A stretch of DNA of 5,622 nt from an uncultured Caryophanales bacterium (GTDB taxonomy: Bacteria; Bacillota_I; Bacilli_A; RFN20; CAG-826): positions 1-5,622 of the forward strand of contig CAMKAQ010000072.1 in NCBI GenBank assembly GCA_946410525.1, written 5' to 3'. Below, piece after piece: positions 1 through 4,998 of the stretch. Both the position numbers and the translations under genes were made by a program. The notes beneath the pieces were generated by a model. That model did no database searches. It saw nothing but the letters and a program-made list of their open reading frames with translations, and was not told the DNA's origin. Each line of letters begins with the position of its first letter. Position 1 is the stretch's first letter.

Positions 1-1138
1 TAGCGGCACCAGGAGCGTAAATGGAAACAGAGTCGCCATAGTTAGAATAATGCCACTTATTTCCTTGCTCATCTATCGCCCCGACACCTATGCAGTTTGA
101 AAGGTTTGTAAGGCAAGATTGATCTAAAGCATCGAGGTTTGTTGTCTCGTTGCCAGCTGACCATACATGTAGGCCTGGGAAATTTGAAATGGCTGCACGA
201 ATTCCAGAAGACCAAAAATTTCCATAACCACCAGTGCTTTGATTGAGAACGGAAATCTGTGAAGTTGTGCCCCATAAACCCGTTGCATAGTTAATTGCAC
301 TCGCAATGTCAGAATAGAACATCTGAGGTGTCCCATTGCTATCGAAAAACTGGCTTAGGACTTGAAGAGGACAAATTTTAACTCGAGGGGCAACCCCAAC
401 GATTCCTTCTTCGTCGTTGTTAGCGCAGGCGGACACGATACCTGCCACGTGCGTTCCATGATTACTAACTCCATCGTTTGTTGTGCCATTATTGTTATAA
501 AAATCCCACCCAGGAACGATGTTTTCGTTTAAATCTATGTGGTCATATATGCCAGTATCGATGATACCAACAGTGACAATCCTTTCGTCTCCTGTTGTCA
601 CATTCCATGCAGCAGGAGCATTAATTCCGTAAGCGCCATGAAGCCCCCACTGCTCATTGTATCTTGTGTCAGAAGGGGTTAAGGATGCGGCGCTGCAATA
701 ATAGTCAGGAGTAGCAGACAAAACCTCATCGACACCGTTGAGTTTTGCACACACGTCCATAACCTTTCTCTTAGAGCCGTTGGTTAATGTCAAACAATAA
801 ACCTGATGGAACTGATGTTCGCGGTAATACTTTTTCAGCGAATTGTTCAATGTAACTTTTGAGATATCTCGGCAGCAAGAATAATCGATACCTTTTAAAA
901 TAGAGCCAACCACTTCACCCGAGAGTCCTTCTGGATTGCTGTTTCTAGACTTCAAAGTGACTAAGATTCGATCGTCAGAAAAAGGAGAATTTATATCGAT
1001 TGGACAAGATTCCTTTTCTTCATCCTGGCAGACCGAGTTATCTACACAAGGCGTGTCCTCTACAACGGTTCCAAAAGAATCAGTTGGAACGTTGCCAGCA
1101 GTCATCATAACGGCAAGCGACAACAAAAGTGTTTTCAT
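1..1138 (-). CDS. Secreted subtilisin-family (S8) serine protease, C-terminus beyond window
   Basis: A secreted endopeptidase of the subtilase (S8) family, seen as 379 codons read leftward from ATG at 1138 and cut off by the window edge. Residues 1-15 form a short signal peptide (Lys2, then a Leu/Val/Met-rich core) with no lipobox. Residues about 55-150 look like an I9/I8-type propeptide. The catalytic domain starts near residue 160. Two of the three catalytic residues are visible: Asp194 in GIIDTG and His227 in NHGTHVAG. The oxyanion-hole Asn330 lies in SAGNE. The nucleophilic Ser (GTSMA-type motif) would lie past position 1, so activity cannot be confirmed. A GAGGAAA ribosome binding site sits 5 bases before the ATG and fixes the start. 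Oddly, there are 12 cysteines in 379 residues, 8 of them before the catalytic domain. The likely role is extracellular protein degradation or processing; the substrate is unknown. Family assignment is very secure. Confidence 0.93.
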   Translation of the reverse strand, partial: MKTLLLSLAVMMTAGNVPTDSFGTVVEDTPCVDNSVCQDEEKESCPIDINSPFSDDRILVTLKSRNSNPEGLSGEVVGSILKGIDYSCCRDISKVTLNNSLKKYYREHQFHQVYCLTLTNGSKRKVMDVCAKLNGVDEVLSATPDYYCSAASLTPSDTRYNEQWGLHGAYGINAPAAWNVTTGDERIVTVGIIDTGIYDHIDLNENIVPGWDFYNNNGTTNDGVSNHGTHVAGIVSACANNDEEGIVGVAPRVKICPLQVLSQFFDSNGTPQMFYSDIASAINYATGLWGTTSQISVLNQSTGGYGNFWSSGIRAAISNFPGLHVWSAGNETTNLDALDQSCLTNLSNCIGVGAIDEQGNKWHYSNYGDSVSIYAPGAA

Positions 1139-1164
1139 AAGCGTTTCCTCAAAACAACGAAACA

Positions 1165-1195
1165 ACTATAAAAAAAAACGCCGAGGAAATGTCAA
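1165..1195 (-). promoter_or_regulatory. Candidate sigma-A promoter of the S8 protease
   Basis: On the minus strand there is a perfect -35 hexamer TTGACA (1195-1190). TATAGT (1170-1165), a 5/6 match to the -10 consensus, follows after a 19-base spacer rich in T. The spacer is longer than the ideal 17, which lowers confidence. The -10 lies 26 bases before the protease ATG with the ribosome binding site in between, as expected for a short leader. If real, the protease has its own promoter and need not be cotranscribed with the upstream antitoxin. Confidence 0.5.
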
Positions 1196-1236
1196 ATCCC
1201 CAACGTTAATGAAAAGCCAGTTTTAACAGATAATGG

Positions 1237-1515
1237 CTATCTTTTTTTAATATCTTCTAGAACGGTTTCCAATTTTGAGTAGCGCTTATACTCCTCTTTT
1301 TTCTTTTTCATCCCTTCAAATTCAGATAGAGCTTCCTTGGTCGTTTCGTTTGGTATATCCAGACGAATTTCAAAAGGTATTCTCTTTTCGCGAACGGACT
1401 GTTGCAAGAATAAGGAGATAGCCGTCGATAGGTCGAGACCAAACTCCGAGAACAACGCAACTGATTTCTCTTTTAGTGTCGGGTCGATAGAGATGTTCGT
1501 ACTAACTTTTGCCAT
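1237..1515 (-). CDS. RelB/DinJ-family antitoxin, no adjacent toxin gene
   Basis: A 92-residue protein of the RelB/DinJ type II antitoxin family. In such systems the N-terminal ribbon-helix-helix domain dimerises and binds the operator, and the C-terminal tail neutralises a RelE/YafQ-type mRNA interferase. The family signature is clear: the STNISIDPTLKE beta-strand and turn (5-16), helix SVALFSEFGLDLSTAISLFL (18-37), then QQSVREKRIPFEI (38-50) and a DIPN turn (53-56). The tail (60-92) is highly charged and Lys-rich, consistent with a toxin-wrapping helix. The ATG at 1515 is preceded by a modest AGGG (1526-1523) at 7 bases. No toxin is visible: downstream there are only 98 bases before the protease start, and upstream 298 bases without a gene. 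It is therefore an orphan antitoxin, possibly acting as a stand-alone repressor, as an antidote to a distant toxin, or as the remnant of a broken pair. The family call is secure; the present role is not. Confidence 0.88.
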   Translation of the reverse strand: MAKVSTNISIDPTLKEKSVALFSEFGLDLSTAISLFLQQSVREKRIPFEIRLDIPNETTKEALSEFEGMKKKKEEYKRYSKLETVLEDIKKR

Positions 1516-1525
1516 ATTGATGCCC

Positions 1526-1557
1526 TAACCACAAGTTAACAGGTTATGCGCATATTA
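1526..1557 (-). promoter_or_regulatory. Candidate promoter/operator of the RelB/DinJ antitoxin
   Basis: Just upstream of the antitoxin start lie two symmetric elements. One is a perfect 10-base palindrome TATGCGCATA (1545-1554). The other is a spaced inverted repeat TAACC (1526-1530) / GGTTA (1542-1546) flanking a GTTAAC palindrome (1535-1540). A possible -10, TAATAT on the minus strand (1557-1552), overlaps the palindrome. RelB/DinJ proteins commonly repress their own promoters through such palindromes, so this is a reasonable autoregulatory operator, but no good -35 is evident. The assignment rests on position and symmetry only. Confidence 0.35.
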
Positions 1558-1648
1558 CCAACATAGCAAGACAATAAGTTAATCCTAATTAAATAAATAA
1601 GAAAAACGAAAAGAATATAAACCGTAGCAAAACAAACTGAAAATATCG

Positions 1649-1662
1649 TAATAGCGCTTACA
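1649..1662. promoter_or_regulatory. Second, imperfect cre-like site
   Basis: TAATAGCGCTTACA matches the CcpA cre consensus TGWAARCGYTWNCW at 12 of 14 positions; mismatches are at positions 2 and 4. It shares the AGCGCTT core with the perfect site exactly 101 bases downstream. On its own it would be weak evidence. As a second copy in the same short intergenic region it could be an auxiliary operator for looping or cooperative binding, or chance in AT-rich DNA. Confidence 0.3.
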
Positions 1663-1749
1663 TTTGAATATGAAAGCCCTTTCTTTTACAAAAATGAGCA
1701 AAAATTACTATTGACTTTTTTATTTTTTTCGCTTGTTGTGAAACCCTTA

Positions 1750-1763
1750 TGAAAGCGCTTGCA
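1750..1763. promoter_or_regulatory. CcpA-type cre operator upstream of fic and the EF-G paralogue
   Basis: TGAAAGCGCTTGCA matches the catabolite-responsive element consensus TGWAARCGYTWNCW at all 14 positions, with the central CG typical of LacI/GalR-family operators. It ends 50 bases before the fic start and overlaps the candidate -35, a position at which CcpA with HPr-Ser-P usually represses. Carbon-catabolite control of the fic/EF-G operon is the inference. Another LacI-family regulator with a similar operator is the main alternative. Confidence 0.6.
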
Positions 1764-1787
1764 AAGGTTATTTTCCTATAGTAAATT
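1759..1787 (+). promoter_or_regulatory. Candidate promoter of the fic/EF-G operon
   Basis: TTGCAA (1759-1764) and TAAATT (1782-1787) are separated by 17 bases, each matching 4 of 6 consensus positions. TATAGT (1777-1782) is a better -10 by sequence (5/6), but its -35 would then fall inside the cre core. Either way transcription would begin roughly 15-30 bases before the start codon, leaving room for the ribosome binding site. A TTGACT at 1711-1716 has no partner -10 at a normal distance. Confidence 0.35.
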
Positions 1788-1799
1788 GAAGTCACAAAT

Positions 1800-1805
1800 G
1801 AGGTG
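1800..1805 (+). promoter_or_regulatory. Ribosome binding site of fic
   Basis: GAGGTG lies 8 bases before the ATG at 1814 and decides the start. An ATG at 1798 overlaps it but is in another frame. Confidence 0.7.
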
Positions 1806-1813
1806 CATAAACC

Positions 1814-2851
1814 ATGAGAATCTTTGATCTAAAAGGCGTTGTTTTAAGTTTGTCAACGCCGAGCATCAACAGCATGCTTAACTCAATCGAGATGTACAAA
1901 GGTAAAACATCTGGCGTTGACAAACTTGAGAAAGTCGAGCTTTTGCGTAACATTGCCCGAAGGTTTGGAGCAGTCTCCTCCTGTGCATTGGGCAATGTTT
2001 TTATTTCTACGCAGCAAGAGAAAGACTTATTCGTCCGTGGAAAGCCTGCCACGAACTTCCAGACCCATATGGTCCTTGGATACGCAGAGGCGCAAGACCT
2101 TATCGACAAGAACTACAAGTTCCAGCCAATGGACATGAAGTTCATGAGCGATCTCCACTACTACATGTATAAGGATTACAACCCAGAGCTAGGCGGCCAT
2201 CTTAAGAAAGAACAGAACTACATCATGGAAGCCAAACTCGATGGCAAGTTCGACAGCATCTTCACCCCTGCTGCCCCAGAAGAAGCCTACCAGTTGCTTG
2301 ATTCCTTAATCTATCAGTTCAACATGTGCGCGGAAGATGAAGAGGTCAATAAGCTCCTTCTTACCGCCGTCTTCCTCCTCGACTTCATGTGCATTCACCC
2401 ATATCAGCACGCGAACGGAAGACTTTCGAGACTCCTTCTCCACTTCTGCTTAAAGAAGTTCGGATACAAGGTCGATGACTATTACGCGATCTCTTATCTC
2501 ATCGAGAAACAGATGAGCGACTACATCGCCGTCTTCAAAGAATCGTCCGCAGGTTGGGAAGATGAGCAGAACAACTACGCTCCATATTGCGAATTCCTTG
2601 TCAAGACCATCCTCCAGGCCTATAGGAGACTCGAATACATCATCGAGATCAACGCTCTTGATATGAGCACTGAGGACAAAGTCCTTAAGATCGTTCAAGA
2701 TAGCGCCACCCCAATTGGCAAACACGTCGTCAGAAATGCTTTATACGGCATTCAGAAAGAAACAGTCGACAAGTACCTCAGTAAGCTTGCAAGCGCTGGC
2801 AAGATCCAGCTTATACAGCGTGGCGACAGCGTCAAATACTTTAGGAACTAA
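1814..2851 (+). CDS. Fic-domain protein with altered active-site and inhibitory motifs
   Basis: A 345-residue Fic-family protein of normal length. Active Fic enzymes transfer AMP (sometimes other phospho-groups) from a nucleotide to a hydroxyl on a target protein. Domain order: an N-terminal Fic_N helical region (about 1-95), the Fic core (about 100-275) with a flap hairpin near GGHLKKEQNYI (127-137), and a C-terminal winged-helix (about 285-345). The signature is HPYQHANGRLSR (195-206): the catalytic His195, Asn201, Gly202, Arg203 and Arg206 are kept. The position that is normally Asp/Glu and binds Mg is His199, and Ala200 replaces the usual Gly, as in Doc. The inhibitory motif (S/T)xxxE(G/N) aligns to SCALGN (56-61), with Gly60 where the inhibitory Glu belongs. 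It may be a modified enzyme, a different phosphotransferase, or a binding-only protein. It is translationally close to the EF-G-like gene 11 bases downstream, which suggests a target in translation. The family is secure; the activity is open. Confidence 0.9.
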   Translation: MRIFDLKGVVLSLSTPSINSMLNSIEMYKGKTSGVDKLEKVELLRNIARRFGAVSSCALGNVFISTQQEKDLFVRGKPATNFQTHMVLGYAEAQDLIDKNYKFQPMDMKFMSDLHYYMYKDYNPELGGHLKKEQNYIMEAKLDGKFDSIFTPAAPEEAYQLLDSLIYQFNMCAEDEEVNKLLLTAVFLLDFMCIHPYQHANGRLSRLLLHFCLKKFGYKVDDYYAISYLIEKQMSDYIAVFKESSAGWEDEQNNYAPYCEFLVKTILQAYRRLEYIIEINALDMSTEDKVLKIVQDSATPIGKHVVRNALYGIQKETVDKYLSKLASAGKIQLIQRGDSVKYFRN

Positions 2852-2857
2852 GGAGAG
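2850..2857 (+). promoter_or_regulatory. Ribosome binding site of the EF-G-like gene, overlapping the fic stop
   Basis: AAGGAGAG overlaps the fic TAA stop (2849-2851) and lies 5 bases before the ATG at 2863. It is a near-ideal Shine-Dalgarno, the strongest in the window. The overlap implies cotranscription and possible translational coupling of the two genes. Confidence 0.85.
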
Positions 2858-2862
2858 AAACA

Positions 2863-4911
2863 ATGGCATACGAAGTTAAGAATATCCGTAACATCGCTTT
2901 CCTTGGCCACCAAGGAAGCGGCAAGACCTCTCTCGTCGAGTCTCTCCTTTATATCGGAAAAGGCGTCCCTGAGAAAGGCGAAGTCGAAAAGAAGAACACC
3001 GTCTCTGACTATCTCCCAGAAGAGCAGAAGAGACAGCAATCCCTTCAGTGCGCGATCGCTCCACTCGAATACAAGAACTACAAGTTCAACTTCATCGACC
3101 TCCCAGGCAACGATGACTTCGTGAGTGAGATCATCGGCGTCACCCGCATCATCAAAGGCGCCGTCCTTGTCATCGACGCATCAGTCGGTGTCCAGGTCGG
3201 AACCGTCAAACACTGGCAAAGACTTAAGAGAAGAGGCATCCCAACCCTCATCTATCTCAATAAAATGGATAAGGAAGGCGTCGACTTCGAAGAAAGACTT
3301 GCCGAAATCAGAGAAAAACTCGGTCATACCGCTATCCCATTTGGCTATCCTTTAGGAAAAGAAAGCCACTTCGACGGCTTCATCAACTGTGTTGATATGA
3401 AGGCCCGCGTCTATAACGGCAAAGAATGCGTCGATGCGGAAATCTATGAAGACAAGATGGCCAAGGCCGAAGAGTTGCACGGCGCCGTCGTCGAAGAAGT
3501 CGCCAAGACCAACGACGAGATGCTTGAGAAATACTTCGCCGGTGAGACCTTCAGCACCGAAGAGATCCATGAATCCCTCCGTCAGTGCGTCCTTAAAGGC
3601 GAGCTCACCCCTGTCTTAGTCGGAAGTGCTTCCCTCAATATCGGCATCCAGACGATGCTTGATATGTTCATCGAATACCTCCCATCCCCATTCGACCTCA
3701 AACCAATCGAAGCCCAGGATGAGAAAGGTAACCCAGTTGAGAGAGCCACTGACCTTAAGGCCCCAATGTCCGCCTACATCTTCAAGACCCTTGTCGATGA
3801 TTACCGTGGCGCCATCTCGCTTATCAAAGTGAATTCCGGCACCATCAAGATTGGAGACGACGTCTATATGAATGGCGAGACCCAGAAAGTCTCCTCTCTC
3901 TTCGCCGTCAAAGGCAAAGACCTCACCCCTGTTAATGAGATCAACGCTGGCGATATCGGCGCCATCACCAAACTCGATGATGCCAAATCGACCATGACCA
4001 TCTGTGATCCAAAGAGCATCGTCATCTATAAGCCGGTCAAATATCCTTCCGCGGTTCTTTTCAAAGCCATCGAGCTTACGAACAAAGCCAACGAAGCAAA
4101 GCTTGGACCAGCCCTTCAGAAGATCCAGCTCGAAGATCCATGCGTCGAAGTCGTCCGTAACAACGAGACCAAACAGCTCCTTCTTGGTGGCGTTTCCTCC
4201 TCTCACGTCGACTTCGTCATCCAGAAGCTCAAAGACATCTACAAAGTCGAACTCAAGACCAGTCCGATGAAAGTCGTCTACCGTGAGTCCATCAAAGGCT
4301 CAGGCGAAGCTGAAGGAAGATACGTCAAACAATCTGGCGGAAGCGGCTTCTATGGCGTCGTAACGATGCGCTTCCAACCAGCCAAAGAGAATACCTTCGC
4401 TGAAGAAGTCTTCGGCGGCGCGGTTCCAAAGAACTACTTCCCTGCCGTTGAGAAAGGTTTCTTCGAAGCCCTTCAAAGCGGTCCGCTTGCTGGCTTCCCA
4501 GTCATTGGTGTCAAAGGTGTCCTTACCGATGGTAAGTACCATCCAGTAGACTCTAACGAACAAGCCTTCCGTATGGCCGCTATCCTTGCTTTCAAAGCCG
4601 CTTACGAAAAGTGCAAGCCGATCATTCTTGAGCCAATCATGAAGATCAAGGTCAACTGCGATCCTAAGTACACTGGCAACATCATCTCTGACCTCTCCAC
4701 TAGACGTGCGAGAATCCAGGGCATGGAAGAAGAAGATGGCTCACAGGTCATCGAAGCCTACGTCCCAGAAGCGGAGATCGTCGACTACGCAACACAGCTT
4801 AAGTCCTTGACCCAGGCTAATGGCTACTTCAACCGTGAGTTCTATAACTACGAAGAAGTTCCTGAATACCTTAAAGACCAGGTCATCGCGGCAAACAAAA
4901 TCACCGAATAA
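2863..4911 (+). CDS. fusA: EF-G-like translational GTPase (EF-G2 type) with altered catalytic motifs
   Basis: A 682-residue elongation factor G-family protein that should bind the ribosome and promote translocation. All five EF-G domains are present: G domain with G' insertion (1-275), domain II (about 300-385), III (390-465), IV (470-590) and V (590-682). Motifs: P-loop GHQGSGKT (15-22), NKMD (133-136) and SAS (255-257). The domain IV GKYHPVDS keeps His560, equivalent to E. coli His583 at the tip. Two G-domain motifs differ from canonical EF-G: switch I RGITI is RQQSL (57-61), and DTPGH is DLPGN (79-83), replacing the catalytic His with Asn83. The GHxGxGKT P-loop and the RNIA opening match the EF-G2 subfamily rather than the str-operon fusA or TetM-type ribosomal protection proteins. 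It is therefore probably a paralogue, with a separate canonical fusA expected elsewhere. It is the second gene of the fic operon, followed by a terminator. Its codons favour GTC, ATC, CTT and CTC, consistent with good expression. Confidence 0.9.
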   Translation: MAYEVKNIRNIAFLGHQGSGKTSLVESLLYIGKGVPEKGEVEKKNTVSDYLPEEQKRQQSLQCAIAPLEYKNYKFNFIDLPGNDDFVSEIIGVTRIIKGAVLVIDASVGVQVGTVKHWQRLKRRGIPTLIYLNKMDKEGVDFEERLAEIREKLGHTAIPFGYPLGKESHFDGFINCVDMKARVYNGKECVDAEIYEDKMAKAEELHGAVVEEVAKTNDEMLEKYFAGETFSTEEIHESLRQCVLKGELTPVLVGSASLNIGIQTMLDMFIEYLPSPFDLKPIEAQDEKGNPVERATDLKAPMSAYIFKTLVDDYRGAISLIKVNSGTIKIGDDVYMNGETQKVSSLFAVKGKDLTPVNEINAGDIGAITKLDDAKSTMTICDPKSIVIYKPVKYPSAVLFKAIELTNKANEAKLGPALQKIQLEDPCVEVVRNNETKQLLLGGVSSSHVDFVIQKLKDIYKVELKTSPMKVVYRESIKGSGEAEGRYVKQSGGSGFYGVVTMRFQPAKENTFAEEVFGGAVPKNYFPAVEKGFFEALQSGPLAGFPVIGVKGVLTDGKYHPVDSNEQAFRMAAILAFKAAYEKCKPIILEPIMKIKVNCDPKYTGNIISDLSTRRARIQGMEEEDGSQVIEAYVPEAEIVDYATQLKSLTQANGYFNREFYNYEEVPEYLKDQVIAANKITE

Positions 4912-4928
4912 GGACGAACCTCCTTTGG

Positions 4929-4958
4929 AAAGAGGCCCCGTAAAAAGGGCCTCTTTTT
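4929..4958 (+). terminator. Intrinsic terminator of the fic/EF-G operon
   Basis: A 10-base-pair stem, AAAGAGGCCC (4929-4938) with GGGCCTCTTT (4947-4956), closes an 8-base loop. It runs into a T tract (4954-4958), 18 bases after the EF-G-like stop codon. The opposite strand has only a short T run after the stem, so it should work mainly rightward. It may still weakly help end the convergent Kelch transcript. Confidence 0.92.
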
Positions 4959-4998
4959 AATATGTATTTTCCAAAATATATGGCAAATCCCGTTTATT

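Larger units (their letters stand above)
1516..1813. other. AT-rich intergenic region between divergent genes
   Basis: This 298-base stretch separates the leftward antitoxin from the rightward fic operon. It is rich in A and T runs. I see no coding region, tRNA or convincing structured RNA in it. It contains the antitoxin operator candidate at its left end, a weak cre-like site (1649-1662), a perfect cre-like site (1750-1763), and the likely fic promoter and ribosome binding site at its right end. Confidence 0.7.

Noticed and set aside
936..1226. Plus-strand open frame of 96 codons over the protease start
   Set aside because: It is antisense to the signal peptide and propeptide of the S8 protease, which has a good ribosome binding site and family motifs.
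1139..1236. Remnant of a RelE/YafQ toxin behind the antitoxin
   Set aside because: The 98 bases hold no recognisable toxin residues in any frame and include the likely protease promoter and ribosome binding site.
1277..1293. AGCGCTTATA core inside the antitoxin gene, resembling the cre core
   Set aside because: It fits the full cre consensus poorly and lies within conserved coding sequence.
1671..1682. Small hairpin GAAAGCCCTTTC followed by T-rich DNA, as a possible terminator
   Set aside because: A 4-5 base-pair stem with a 2-4 base loop and an interrupted T run is too weak, and no gene ends there.
1711..1716. TTGACT as the -35 of the fic promoter
   Set aside because: No acceptable -10 occurs 16-18 bases downstream; the sequence there is TGTTGT-like, and the resulting leader would place the cre well downstream of the start site.
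3616..4206. Long open frame of 196 codons on the minus strand inside the EF-G-like gene
   Set aside because: It lies wholly antisense to a clearly conserved EF-G protein and arises from the codon bias of that gene; the product has low-complexity, unfamiliar sequence and no ribosome binding site of note.
2863..4911. Tetracycline-resistance ribosomal protection protein (TetM type)
   Set aside because: The P-loop, switch regions and domain IV YHPVDS stretch follow EF-G/EF-G2. Ribosomal protection proteins keep the canonical switch motifs and have different domain IV loops.
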